From NCBI GenBank assembly GCA_021464245.1, contig JADCRB010000054.1, forward strand, positions 1,277,922 to 1,341,921: DNA of 64,000 nucleotides, given 5' to 3'. The position numbers were made by a program, and so were the translations under genes. Shown here in pieces: positions 12,329 to 23,849 of this stretch. The notes below the pieces were generated by a model. That model was not told the origin of the DNA and did not search any database. It worked only from the letters and a program-made list of their open reading frames with translations. The number at the start of each line of letters is the position of its first letter. Within the stretch, counting starts at the first letter, position 1. The DNA comes from Carallia brachiata (lineage: Eukaryota > Streptophyta > Magnoliopsida > Malpighiales > Rhizophoraceae).

Positions 12329-13782
12329 TTACATTTAGAAGGTCATAATAGCAAAAGCTATTGGAATTATTGTTTTAAATTTTGAAAAAAAATTGTTTTG
12401 TTATTCTTATATCAGTGGTAATTTCAATCTATTTTTGTAAAGTACTTAGGGGAATCAACATTTTATTTTCCAAAATTTCATTCTCAGAGATTATTCGCAC
12501 GTTACATTTGGCACTGCTGATTACATACAGATTTCTTAGAAACCCTCTCACTGAAAAGTGAAAAGAGAGAGCAAGAATGACAAAATGGAGGACGAAAGGG
12601 TTCTTTTGGGGATTTTTCATTTTGTGTTGCTGGACTATATGGATTCTGTTTGTGAATGTTATTAAATTTAATTAACCAAGCAGTTAATTGAAATGAATTA
12701 AAATTTTCAGTGAATCGAATTTTCAGTTGGTGAATAGTTTTTAATTTTATATAATCAAAAATTTCAGTTTAAAAATAGTTTCAATAATTCAGTTCAATTA
12801 ACCGAATCGTAAATGGCTCTACTTACAATGATATATATATTTTTTTAAAAAGAAAATTTTCTTTTACCGCAAAATTAAAGAGCGGTGCATTTTTATTTAG
12901 ATTTAGGGGATATTTGGCTCTACTTTTTTGGAGGTACATTTGTATTTTATTTTGAAAAAGGAGGAGTATGAGTGTTGAAAAATATTGAAGAGTTTGTTAA
13001 TTATAATAAGAAATTCAATTAGCTGTTATTTTAAAAATAGGTTAGACCTACTTTTTGTAACTCTTAATTGCTAGTATAAATCTTTTAAACCAAAATACCT
13101 ATTTTTTCTTTTTTACTTTTGTTTGTAAAACTGAATTTATATATATTTTAAATTTTTTAATAAATTAAATTATTTTAATTTATTTGTAGAAAATAATACT
13201 AATAATTACTAATAAAAAAAGACAATATATTAGTTTCTATGTGAAATTTTATTAAATATATTTTTTAAAATTTTTCATGAAATTATTGTTTTTCGTCTAA
13301 AAGCTTATTGATTGTTTTTTATTAGAACTTATTGCAAATTAATTTTTTTAGGAACCGTAGTATATATTATGCAGTCAAAATCTACTAACATATAGACAAT
13401 CAAAACAAATAAACTTTTCCTTTACAAGAATGATGTCAGTAAAAAAAAAATATATGTGATATACAAAATAGTCATTTTATAATTTGACTAATAAACAGTA
13501 AATGTCAATTAACTAAACATTATAATTTTATTTTAGTAATCAATAATAATAATCAATAATAACAATTAATAATTAATAATAATAATAATAATAATTAATA
13601 AGTAAATCAAATAGACATAATTGACATGTTTAAACTCATTTTGAGGTTAAGTAAGTTTACTATTCTGAATAACGATAGGAATAAAACTATGCTATGGAAT
13701 ATGACGCGAACAAATCAAGATAATTACAACAAAAAAAGAACTCACCAAATACTAATTTTTTTAAGACCTCCTATACATTTGA

Positions 13783-14050
13783 CCAATTGTTAGAACTGAC
13801 TCGGACCGGCTGATTAGACTTATTCGACCGATTCAATTAGTGATCGGTCGAAGATCTGACCCGATTCATGCTATTTTTTGAAGAAGAATTGGACTAATCA
13901 AAACCGGATCGGTTGGATCGGTTCAAAATAAATCAAATATTTATAAATTATAATTTGACCAGTAATGTTTATTTAAATTACAATTTAAGTTCTAAAATTA
14001 ATTAAAATTTTCAATTTAGTCATTAAAATTAAAAAATTAATATTTAATCA

Positions 14051-14097
<47 letters not shown>

Positions 14098-14178
14098 TAT
14101 CGGTTTAACTGGTTTAACCGGTTAAACTATAACTCACTAATATTTCCGGTTCAATAACCGGTCTGGTTCTGACAACCT
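13783..14178. mobile_element. MITE with 9-bp target duplication, private to the GLP2 copy
   Basis: An insertion of about 396 bp relative to copy A. The flanks TACATTTGA (13,774-13,782) and TACTTTTGA (14,179-14,187) form a 9-bp duplication with one mismatch; the empty site in copy A reads TACTTTTGA. The ends are imperfect inverted repeats: TTGTTAGAAC at the left, GTTCTGACAACC at the right. A 9-bp duplication suggests a Mutator-derived MITE, though 8 bp (hAT) cannot be excluded. It contains no coding sequence, has a TA run at 14,056-14,090 and several GGTTTAACCGGTT-type motifs. Confidence -1.
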
Positions 14179-14378
14179 TACTTTTGACAACTAATTCCCT
14201 TTTTTCTTACATAGTAATGTTCGAACAAGACAACATTATTCTTAATGCAAGTCCTAACAAGCGAAGACCAAGTCTTGTTTAATTAATTGATTGTTGCAAT
14301 AGTAATGCTTGATCAAGACTAGTGGTAACTTGCAAAATATTGCAAGTATATATTGATATATAGCTCATAATTGACTGG

Positions 14379-14403
14379 CTCAACGGTTTTCTGTCTATAA
14401 ATA
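14379..14403 (+). promoter_or_regulatory. GLP2 core promoter
   Basis: TATAAATA at 14,396-14,403, 58 bp upstream of the coding ATG, with the conserved box CTCAACGGTTTTC at 14,379-14,391. The leader is about 24 bp shorter than in GLP1 because a short stretch before the ATG is missing. Confidence -1.
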
Positions 14404-14460
14404 GGCTTCTTCCCTTGCAAGATAACTCACCCCTCTAAACATTTTAAGCAACTACAAACA

Positions 14461-15417
14461 ATGGAAGGTGCTCGTTTCCTTGCAATTCTTGCCCTTTTGG
14501 CTTTGGCAACTTCACTTGCCTCTGCCTACGACCCCAGTCCTCTTCAAGATTTTTGCGTCGCCACCAAGGAGCTTGATGGGTGTATGTTCTTTGTTTTTTT
14601 TGGGCTGATTGGTCCTTATTAAAAAAAATTCAATTAGTAAAGTAATATATTGTATGGTCTATTAAAGACTTATTCAACAGTAAATTACACAATTTCTGTA
14701 GTATATGTTATATAACATCTTGGAATTCTTTGAAGTTCAAATTAGTAGTTACGTATAAATATTATAAGTTATGTCAAATCTTTATGCAATAAGGATATAT
14801 GAAATTTTTACATTTTAATAGTATCGATAATTGCTTGATGCTGGCAAATTGTTTTAATGCCTGCAGTGTTCGTGAATGGGAAGTTTTGCAAGGATCCAAA
14901 GACAGTGACGGCCAATGATTTCTTCTTTCCAGGGCTTAACCAACCTGGAAACACTAATAACAATCTTGGTTTTGCCGTTACACCAGTTTTCGTGGACCAA
15001 CTTCCGGGACTCAACACCCTCGGCGTCTCCTTGGCTCGTCTTGACTGGACAATCGGTGGCCTGAACCCGCCACACACTCATCCCCGCGGCACCGAGATCC
15101 TGGTGGTTGTAGAAGGCACCCTCCTTGTTGGATTTGTTGCATCCAACCAAAACAACAATACCTTTTTCTCCAAAGTCCTATATCCTGGTGATGTCTTTGT
15201 GTTTCCAATTGGACAAATTCATTTCCAATTCAACATAGGAAAGGTTAATGCTCTTGCATTCGCCGGATTGAGCAGCCAAAACCCTGGTGTCATAACAATT
15301 GCAAACGCCGTCTTTGGATCAAAGCCGCCCATCGATCCGGCAGTCCTGGCCAAGGCCTTCCAAGTCAACGTGGATGTTGTCAACTACCTTGAGAAACAGT
15401 TCTCGCCAACGACTTAA
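14461..15417 (+). CDS. Germin-like protein 2 (GLP2), two exons
   Basis: Exons 14,461-14,581 and 14,867-15,417 are separated by a 285-bp GT..AG intron and encode 223 residues. The first 22 residues are identical to the GLP1 signal peptide. C32 and C48, box 1 ([10 protein letters not shown], ligands H110, H112, E117) and box 2 (H159 in IGQIHFQ) are intact, so a metal-binding, secreted cupin is expected. About nine substitutions separate it from GLP1 (for example K36EPD to K36ELD, and the pair before box 1 changed from AV to TI), roughly 96 percent identity by eye. The upstream and 3' flanks are duplicated with the gene, so regulation may be largely shared; the MITE about 210 bp upstream of the TATA box is the main promoter-proximal difference. 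Confidence -1.
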
Positions 15418-15937
15418 TGAACTGATATTGAAGTACTACTATAGTGGCCTCTTCTATATTGTATGTTAATTAATTACAGCAACTTCTCAATAATTCCATA
15501 CAAAGGAGGCCACCTTTATATGTTAAAATAAGTTGTAAGAAATAAGGGAAGTTGCTTGAGTCTGCCCCACTTCCCATGATGGTTAAAACTCGATTGCTCT
15601 GTTTCTGCTTTCGATTTCACGATGTATTTGAGACTTCGCTATTGAAACCTAATGTAATTGTTGTTTGGAACTTTGCTGCACTGTGGTTTGAAAATTGATG
15701 GCATTTATGGTTTATTTGTGCTTGTTTTTTTATCAAAAAATAAGAAAAACATTGAGTGGTGTGGGGAAGACAAATTTCACTAAATTAACGTTATATAGTG
15801 GACTGAATTATTGCACTAAATCCATGAAAACTCTATGATGCTCAGCAATATTCATCATCTATTTTTTGAATTGTGTCCAAACCTTTAAAATTATAAGAAA
15901 TGACACCTGAAAAGTGATGTATTTTAAGTTCGAAAAA
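15418..15937. other. GLP2 3' flank
   Basis: Matches the GLP1 3' flank from 7,122 to about 7,620 (shared GAACTGATATTGAAGTACTACTA and later blocks), so it carries the duplicated 3' UTR. Similarity ends near the start of the adjoining MITE. No gene is seen. Confidence -1.
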
Positions 15938-16134
15938 AGTTGATGGGTAGAGGCTGGTGGGTAGACGCTGATTTGTGCAATTGTGACTATATTTTATACA
16001 ATTGTAACGATAAAAAATAATACAAAAAAGTATTACTATTTTTTTTGTTTCACATTTTTTAGTTACGATTGCACAAACTATTCTCACAATTACATAAATT
16101 AACGTCTATCCACAGACATATGCCCACCCATGTA
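15938..16134. mobile_element. Palindromic MITE (long terminal inverted repeats)
   Basis: The left arm (GGTGGGTAGACGCTGATTT, then CAATTGTGACTATA) is the reverse complement, with mismatches, of the right arm (TTACATAAATTAACGTCTAT, then AGACATATGCCCACCC). The arms extend almost to the centre, where AATAATAC faces GTATTACTATT, so the element could fold into one long hairpin. No coding content. A target duplication is not clear. Confidence -1.
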
Positions 16135-16768
16135 TTAATGCCTTTTAAGTGTAACATTATAAATAAATTATATATAAAAAATAAATCAAATTATAAATCT
16201 TCTGAAAACAAAACTCCAACTAGTTAGTCGGAGGCTACTAACCCACCGCAGGCACTGATGGCGAACTGAAAACTGTTTTTTCTTTTCGTTTTTTTTTTTT
16301 CGTTCTTTGACTTGATTATGATATGGTGGTTGAATGGATATAATCGTCTTATTCCACCATAATAATGGTAATTACTCTGCCACGTTTCCAATGTGACCCT
16401 GGTTCCAAAATTTGATAGTACCTTTTCCATTCATTTGCCTGCGTACGTGCGCTTATGCTTTGGATTGTGTAGCCAGTATCGGAGTCTCATTGGATGGAGC
16501 AGCTAAAATTATTCTGCTTTGAATATATCAATCCAAATAAATTTGGATTAAAATGAGATTAAAATTTTTCGTTCACTCATAATTTATTCTGCTTTGAATA
16601 TATCAATCCAAATAAATTTGGTTCATTTTGCTTGGTGTTTCTCTTGTTTTAGATTTTAATCAATTCGCTTTAATAACAAAAATGATATGAAATATTAATA
16701 GAAAGAAAAAAAGCAAGTTTGAAGAATTAAAAAAAAAACATAAATAACAAAAAGAATTATGTATATTT
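16135..16768. other. Intergenic DNA without a recognised gene
   Basis: AT-rich sequence. A direct repeat of about 55 bp is visible: TTATTCTGCTTTGAATATAT at 16,509 and again at 16,583, each followed by CAATCCAAATAAATTTGG. Nothing protein-like. Confidence -1.
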
Positions 16769-17044
16769 TTCGCGACGAATTCGTTGCTGTATATGACAAT
16801 AATATATTGTGAAGAAGGATTATTAGCGACGAAAAGTCGTTGCTAAAACTTCTACTTTTTTTGCGACGCTAGATTGAGTCGTTGCTAAAAAGAACTCAAT
16901 GCCCTCTATTGTCACCAATAGTATTTGCGGCTAGTATTGCCCGACGATCTATCGACGACTTTTTCGTCGATAAAAATAATTGGCGACGAAATGAACCTTT
17001 AGCGACGAATCAGCTACGTCGCCAAATCCCTTTTTCTTGTAGTG
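16769..17044. mobile_element. CACTA-type transposon end or non-autonomous derivative
   Basis: The right border reads TTTTTCTTGTAGTG (17,031-17,044), the reverse complement of CACTACAAGAAAAA, a typical CACTA terminus. The sequence inside is dense in short GCGACGAA / TTCGTCGC-type motifs in both orientations (for example 16,771, 16,826, 16,981, 17,001), like CACTA subterminal repeats. I do not find the matching CACTA terminus on the left, so this may be a broken end rather than a complete element. Confidence -1.
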
Positions 17045-17190
17045 AATAGATCTCAAAAAAATGGCACCCAAGTACATCAGAAATTTTCATGTCTCGAACT
17101 TGTATCGTTAATAAAGTAACTTTGGTGTAAGGTCCTTTTCGGTTCCGTAAAACTCTTACGGACATAAATAACGATATGATATCATGAATG

Positions 17191-17337
17191 GAAAAAAGTT
17201 GGTGGACATATGCAGATTTTCACACAAAAAAATATTATAATTTTTTCATTTTATAATTTTTGATTATAATTATATAAAAACAACTCATAATTACATAAAT
17301 TAAATGTGTGTAGAGACAATTTAAAAACCTACAACTG
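17191..17337. mobile_element. Decayed MITE related to the 15.9-kb palindrome
   Basis: Begins with GAAAAAAGTTGGTGGACATA, close to the start of the 15.9-kb MITE, and contains near its end TAATTACATAAATTAAATGTG, close to the right arm of that element. The arms are too diverged to define ends firmly. Confidence -1.
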
Positions 17338-17467
17338 CCAATATAATAGCTCCCATTCTGAAATGCCTATGGGCTAGTTAGCATGCAAAATCAGGAAGGG
17401 TATAGGGAAAAAAAAAAGGTAGTTTGTATCGTAATTAAATATGGTTAGGCCAGTTGTCGAACATTAA

Positions 17468-18062
17468 TTACACAAATACCTTTCTCTTGAGGGGACAACC
17501 GGTGGAATGATTCTCCTAATTATCCCGAGGGGAAAAGTTTGTTGTGCCCAGAGTACACAGAGGCAATAAACATTTTTTTTTTGTGAAAATTATCTTAGCA
17601 CATTTTATTTACAACTTACATTTTAAATTTTATATTAATATATATTTAAATTTAAGTTTTATATTTGTAAGAAAAAAAAAAAGAGATCTCACGCTGACTC
17701 AATATAATATTAATTCTTTTTTTTTTACATCTAAAATTTAGATTTAAATAAATATTATTTTAGAATGTAAAATATAAATATTATATAAAATTCGTTACAG
17801 AAAAAAATATTTTTTTTGAAAAAATTATTTTTTTAAAAAATCATTTTCTAAAATAATAAAAAATATTATTTTAATGAAGTTATACACCTCTTAGTTGCCG
17901 TAACGTTTCCAAAGAAAAAAAAAAAAAAAACAACAATCAACTATGTCTTGGGGTGCTCCTCAGTGTATTATTAGTCTCGCTATACCTAGCAACACTCTTA
18001 TTTTAAATTACATGATACCTTTCTCTCAGGGCAACAGCCGGTGGAATGATTCTCCTAACTAT
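17468..18062. repeat. Direct repeat pair flanking AT-rich filler
   Basis: About 57 bp at 17,468-17,524 (centred on GGTGGAATGATTCTCCTAA) recurs at 18,006-18,062. The 480 bp between is AT-rich with long A and T runs and no coding content. Either a local duplication or remains of an inserted element; I cannot assign a family. Confidence -1.
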
Positions 18063-20622
18063 CCAATATCCCTTATTCAAATTCTTCATTTTATATATCC
18101 ACCCTTGACCCTTAGAAAAATATAGGAATAGGACCAAATTGATTTGGCGCAGTCGGTATATTAATTGGTCGAATTGGAAAAAAAGGTCATCGCAAGGCAT
18201 GCAGGCACCCACAAGTCGCGGTGGTAACTACTGTGCGCTGCCTATATAATATATATGTTTGGTAAACAATCATGGTCGACAGGCTAATGCCTCATGTGCT
18301 TACTAATCCATCTCCCTCACTGCTAGCCACCAGCTGCCTGCCAGCCGCGCATAGCAGCATGTCGTAAGGTGTCACCAATTGCTTGCACGTTCATGCCAAC
18401 GGACTCAAAAGGATTGAGAGATTATACTAAACAGTAGAGGGAGTAGAACTTCTTTTGTAGTCCTTTAATCATTTCATAGTTCATATGGAGGGTTTTGAAG
18501 TGTACTGATATTTGGCAAGCTACTCTTCTATCCTTTTGTAGGACAGCTCATATAACCAATAAATAAATGATGTTTATTAATTTTATTTTTTTAATATAAC
18601 AAATTTATAATTTTATATCACACAAATTATTTTATCATTTTTTTTCAAATAAATCATACTTATTATACTCACTCAATAAAATAAATCAAATTAGAATTCT
18701 CCCAATAAAAAATGGCCATTAAACAATAGAATTATGCAATTAGGAATCATTACATAATGTCGTCTTTAATTAAGTGCTCAATTCCACAGAGCTGCACCAA
18801 TTCCTATGTCAAGAAATCTGATAAGATTAGGAAACTTTTCGTCAATGTTCAAGTAAACAATGACATTATATATCTCTTAACAACCGTTGCCAACTCCTAC
18901 ATTTCTGGCAGACATGTTCTTATTTTGAGAGCTCCAAAGCAGTTCTCCTATCTATGATTAAATTATCTTGACAACGTCATTATTCACTAATGCAAATCCT
19001 GGCATAAACAAATCCCTGTCAATCGGTTGTTGTAGTAGTATTGTTTGATCAAGAAAAAAACGATGGATATCCTTCAGGCTTAAGGATGAGAGACACAACC
19101 AGAGAGAGAGAGAGATATCCTTCAAGAAACACTCTATTTCAGTTCTGAAAACGAAGGCGTTGAATTTATAAAAAGAGAGAATTGTCCATTGTCTAACTTA
19201 TTACGCAATAGACCTGGTTTCCTTTTACCTATGTCATGATGCTTATGGGCAGCTTATCTTTAATTGGAATTCCTTTTCTAATAGGAATTTTTTTCCAAAG
19301 ATGTGATATTAGAGCTCTCTTACACTAAGTATACCATCAGCCAGAACTTTGCTTTCTGGTTGGGAAGTATCTTTGTCATTTTCACTTCTTATTACTCTTT
19401 TAGTTCACTTTTTCTAGCATTTCTAGTACCAACAAATTCATTCAGGCACGACATCATTTTAAGAGTTGGCTTGCCAAAAATTTTTTTTCTAGATTTTTCT
19501 TCAGTCTCCGAAACAATTGGTGCATTATTGATGGGCAAACAGTGTTGAACCCGCTCGTGGTGGATTCACATTCCACTACCTTGACCTACTTGGTTACATC
19601 AGCCCCTACTCCAATCCACACAGGTTTCAATCTCTATCCATGAGTAGATCCTTTCTTTCGGAGCCTATATGATCGCTATCAAAGGGAAGCCCTCTCCAAT
19701 AATGTAACTGCAAGTCTATTATTTTGTTTTAAAATTAGGGAAAGCTTTGTTTCAAACAAAAATGTTGGGCTGTTCACTTTATTGATTTTACTTCACCTTA
19801 CTTAAAATTAATTAAAGATGGGGGTCGGGTTTGCGACCAAAAAAGAGAGAGAGGAAGACAGGGACGTTTTGTTTTTGAAGGCCGGGGTTTAAGGGAGGAT
19901 TTAGGTCATCAACTGGTGGTTGGAGATTGAACTTCTTAACCAAACACAAACAATGACTTATCAAATGAAAAAAAAAAGTCCAAACACAAACAATTTTTAA
20001 AAGCCAAACAACACGAAGAATTACCAGGCCACCACCAGCAATTTCCAACAACAATAGGAAGATGTACAGGAAGCAATAGCTGGAGCAACTACATTCACGA
20101 CTGGGGTAAGCAAGAACCCCCCGGAAGGCCATGTAGGTCTTAAAAAGTGGGGACTATTTTATAACGAATCTAATTGCACAGACTGAGAAAAAATTGATCG
20201 GGATGAGTTACAGTGTAGATCAATTGAATTGTATAAGTAAATGATTATTTTTTACAATAAAAAATGGATTAAACTTATGTTACTTTTATCGATATTTTAT
20301 TAAAAAAATAATTATTTGATTACATAATTCAATTGATCAACTACATTATGACTCATTTTGGTCGTTTTTTTTTTTCCTATCTCTGTATGTTTTTCATAAT
20401 AATCTATTTTAAAAGTCATAAAAAGATCATTAGAAAGAGAAAAGTCGTCATATTTTTCTAGTCTTTTTATAGAGAGAAAAGCAAGTGAACTGTGCTTGTG
20501 TGGAAGTGACAGAGAGGAAAAAAAGGAAAAAAAAAAAAAAAAAGAGGACAAAAAAAACATAAATTACCAATGTAAAGCTTTCAAATATAAAATTTTCTAT
20601 TACGTAATATTAGCATTATTGG
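18063..20622. other. Upstream region of GLP3: array blocks plus an unassigned insertion
   Basis: 18,135-18,240 matches the distal block of GLP1 and GLP2 (GGCGCAGTC ... AAGGCATGCAGGCACC). 18,750-18,870 matches 38,125-38,225 upstream of GLP5 (for example TAAGATTAGGAAAC). 18,975-19,050 carries the AATGCAAATCCTGGCA block seen near other GLP promoters. The DNA from about 19,055 to 20,590 has no counterpart at the other loci and separates that block from the GLP3 TATA box. It includes an AG run near 19,100 and no recognisable protein, so it is probably an insertion of unknown type. Confidence -1.
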
Positions 20623-20648
20623 TTCAATGGTTCTCGTCTCTATAAATA
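20623..20648 (+). promoter_or_regulatory. GLP3 core promoter
   Basis: TATAAATA at 20,641-20,648, with the box TTCAATGGTTCTC at 20,623-20,635. The ATG follows 90 bp downstream, as in the other loci. Confidence -1.
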
Positions 20649-20737
20649 AATACTCTTGTTTTCCAGTGGAATTCATCTCGATCACCCCCACAAACAAAGC
20701 AGCATAAGTTCTAATCCTACCACAGTACTATAAAAAA

Positions 20738-21999
20738 ATGAAAGAGGTTCGTTTCCTTACAGCTCTGGCTCTCTTGGTTTTGGCATCTTTCCTTGCCTCT
20801 GCCTATGACCCCAGTCCTCTTCAGGACTTCTGTGTGGGCATCCCGGAGCCTAATGGTGGTAGGTTTGCACCAATTGGTTTTCATCATGATTAGGAGATAT
20901 CTTAGATCTTTATTGGACCGCATGTTTACTTATCTTGGTTGACCAGCTAATTCTGTTGTTGATTCTCTAATTAAAAGAGTAGTCTCCAGGCATTCAAATT
21001 TCATAGCTTAGATGTTATAATTTTTATTTTTGTATTTTTGTAATTTGCTTCCTTTGACAATTGAGTTTTTTTTTTTCGTTCCCTTTGTTGTAATCATGGC
21101 CTTTTTTCTTTAATGAAATTACTTCTATCGATTCATCAAAGAAAGAAGGCTAGAATACTTAAGATTTTATCATAGCACACAATTATTTTGGATGCATGCC
21201 ACAGTGATTAAAATCTATGTATACTTTTTTCTGAACTTTTTTATGTATAATATAAAGTATTTGTATAGCAGCAATTGAATGAAATAATCAAATTTATTTG
21301 GTAATGTCTTTTTTTTTTTTTTTTGATGAATCAAATATAGCTCTTATTAATAGGAACAATAGGCTCACTAGGTCGTATATATTGGATGTACAATTAGTGG
21401 AATTGCATAGATGATTGATTGGTTAATGTTAACTAAAAATATGATTTGTGCAGTGTTCGTGAATGGGAAGTTTTGCAAGGATCCAAAGCTTGTAACAGCA
21501 AACGATTTCTACCTCCAAGCCGGGCTCAACACCCCTGCAAATGCTGCTGCCAACAAATATGGTTTTGCTGTCAAACTGGTCTTGGTCGATCAACTTCCAG
21601 GACTCAACACTCTCGGCATCTCCGTGGTTCGTGCTGATTGGGTTCCCGGTGGCGAGACCCCACCACACAGTCACCCTCGCTACCGAGATCATGGTGGTTC
21701 TAGAGGGTACCGTCCTTGCCGGATTTGTAGCATCCAACGACAACAACAACACCCTTTTCGCAAAAGTCCTGAACCCGGGAGACGTCTTTGTTTTCCCAAT
21801 TGGACAAATTCATTTTCAAGCTAACGTTGGAAAGGTTAATGCATCAGCATTGGTCGGATTTAACAGCCAAAACCCTGGTGTTATAACAATTGCAGACACA
21901 GTCTTTGGATCAAAGCCACACATCAACACAGAAATTCTTGCCAAAGCCTTCCAGGTCAACGCAGATGTTATCAAAGAACTTGAGAAACAATTTGGTTAA
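20738..21999 (+). pseudogene. Germin-like protein 3 (GLP3), frameshifted in germin box 1
   Basis: Exon 1 (20,738-20,858) encodes a normal signal peptide and [12 protein letters not shown]. The donor GTAGGT and acceptor GTGCAG bound a 595-bp intron, and exon 2 runs from 21,454. The frame is normal through PPHSHPR, then shifts at about 21,680/21,681. Compared with paralogues, two bases are missing between the Arg codon and the codons for ATE, so the glutamate ligand, box 2 and the rest fall in another frame; translation would end at about residue 163. The downstream frame is otherwise intact to a normal C-terminus (EKQFG, stop at 21,999), so the lesion is recent or is a sequencing error. H112 and H114 are the only ligands left in frame. 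The intron carries an insertion that the paralogues lack. Confidence -1.
20884..21150 (+). mobile_element. Probable LINE-like 3' end inserted in the GLP3 intron
   Basis: The GLP5 intron passes directly from the GTTTGCATC-type sequence after the donor to CTTAAGATTTTATCAT, while GLP3 has about 270 bp between these. The extra DNA ends in CTTTAATGAAATTACTTCTA then ATTCATCAAAGAAAG, which resembles 3' ends of plant L1 elements. No ORF. The class assignment is tentative. Confidence -1.
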
Positions 22000-23849
22000 T
22001 GACTTAAGAAGCTGAGGGAAGGAAACAAACATTAAGATTGGGGCCTCTTCTATTTGATGTTGATTAGGTCGTGTAACTTCCCATAAATTCATTAGAGGCC
22101 ATTTTTACAGGTTATAAAATGTTATAGCACAAAAAGGGAGTTGCCTAATTCCGTTTTTCTTGCTATGGTTTTGAATAAAATTTATACTTAAAAGAACTAT
22201 TTCCATTTTGGGAAATGATAAGTGGACAGGATGGAAATAGAATTAATTGTGGTGCATATCATTTGTAAGTCTGTTATACATGAATTTTAACGGTAAGTTT
22301 CATAAGTTTTTAAACGTTTTTTTTGTTCTATAACTTATAATGTGAACAATTGCTGAAATTGATTTGCAACAAAAATATAAAAAATATGCACAAGAAGTAA
22401 CTTCGTGCTTCTTCAGTCTCCTCGACCTAGGTTCAGGCTTCTGTTAGACTCCAACATAATGGGGGTGGTGGATTTTAGATTCTGAGTATTACTGTTTATT
22501 TGTTTTTTCATTCTAGTTCCATATACCAAAAAAAAAAAAGAAGTAACTTCGTCTTTTTCTCCCGCTCCCTATCCCTCTGTCCATGTATCAGCTTCCTTCC
22601 ATTTTCAGTCACATCTTAGATTTAGGATTTCTCAATTAGTAAGGGGCTTTATTATAGAGACGGGGGAAGCCATTGTATTACCGGGAGGGTTCGATTATTA
22701 ATTTCTTTGTTACTATCATGAATAACAATTATGCATCAAAAGATTAATGATATGTAACTTACGGCCCTGATAGAGTAATATGCACAAGTCGTTTAATAAT
22801 TTAGATTACATTAAAACTTTGTTACTAATTGTTGTTGAGAAAACTGTGCCGGAATTATTGCAGTTAAGAACGTCAAAAGAACGGCAATGGAAAATAGATT
22901 GATTTATTGTGGTTTTGTGCCGGCTTTAATGGTGCGATAATATTTATAAGTAGGTAGATAGTAGATAGATAATTTGATTAATTGAAAAATAAAATAAAAA
23001 AATAAAAAAGTCAAGATGGTGCCGCGTCATAAATAAAATATAGCATATGTTCTCTGTCAATGGTTGATATCTAAAGGAAAATTTTAACCAAGAAAAAAAA
23101 CAATCATAGTGGAAAATTATATTTTTATTCTTAAAAAATAATTAATGGCATCATAATATATAATTTAAAATTGAAAGTGTATATGGAATTTAATAATGTA
23201 GATCTGGAAGATATCTTTGCTTATTCACTAAGATATTCCACGAGGACAAAATATTGTAAGTTCAACACCAACACGAAACATCCCGAGATAAGAAATCGCA
23301 TGCAGCCGAGTGGAAGACTTTAATCAGAGTAAAGAGACTCCTATTCCAAACTTCACATACAAGAATTAGAAGTGAATACAAGAATTAAAAAAAAAAAACA
23401 AAAGAAAAAGTCAATCGAATAATATCGAAACTTGATTTGATGTATAGATGCCGCATTTTAATTAACTTTTAGTGATTTTTATTTGTTTTCTTTTAACCGT
23501 ATACATTATATCTGTGTCTATACACCCTGTGTCAAGCCTCCATTGTTGGCTTTAAATTTTACTGCAAATCTATCTATATTACATTTTCAATTTCTGTGAG
23601 TGGGATTGCACAAAATTTTAACTTTTACGTCTAACCTCAGGAGAGCGATTCTAATTTCTAAGCCAAAAAAAAAAAAAAAAAGCTAAGTGACAGTTGTTTA
23701 GTCTTGATTGGCTCTTGTGCTAACGTTAGTGTAGGTACAATGTAGACACGGACGAAGCTAGGTGGGAGTAAGAGGGGGTCGCCCCCCCTTGTTTTCTTAT
23801 TTTATATATTTTGTAGGGGACATAAGTAAGAACAGTTAGTGTGTAGAGT
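22000..23849. other. GLP3 3' flank and array spacer
   Basis: The 3' UTR (TTAAGAAGCTGAGGGAAGG, then GGGGCCTCTTCTATTTGATG) matches those of GLP4-GLP7. A second block at 22,740-23,090 (ATGCACAAGTC, then GATGGTGCCGCGTCATAA) recurs at about 25,690-25,880, 40,800-41,130, 56,600-56,970 and 62,920-63,230. A third at about 23,430-23,740 (AAGCCTCCATTGTTGGC, then GAGAGCGATTCTAATTTCTA) recurs near 24,890-25,215 and 26,790-28,030. No gene is present. Confidence -1.

Larger units (their letters stand above)
11091..14378. repeat. Upstream DNA of GLP2, copy B of the segmental duplication
   Basis: Collinear with 3,244-6,066, so GLP1 and GLP2 arose by duplication of a block of at least 4.3 kb including about 2.9 kb of upstream DNA. 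Differences include a longer TA run extended by a TG run (12,241-12,326), an AAT-rich stretch near 13,545-13,605, a MITE (13,783-14,178) and many indels. Copy B lacks the Copia element that abuts copy A. I see no gene here. Confidence -1.

Noticed and set aside
18757..18957. 66-codon frame upstream of GLP3
   Set aside because: The DNA is conserved upstream of GLP5 but the frame is not, so it is noncoding.
23740..23830. GGGGGTCGCCCCCCCTT patch upstream of GLP4 as a structured element
   Set aside because: A short GC palindrome of a kind common in plant repeats; no further evidence.
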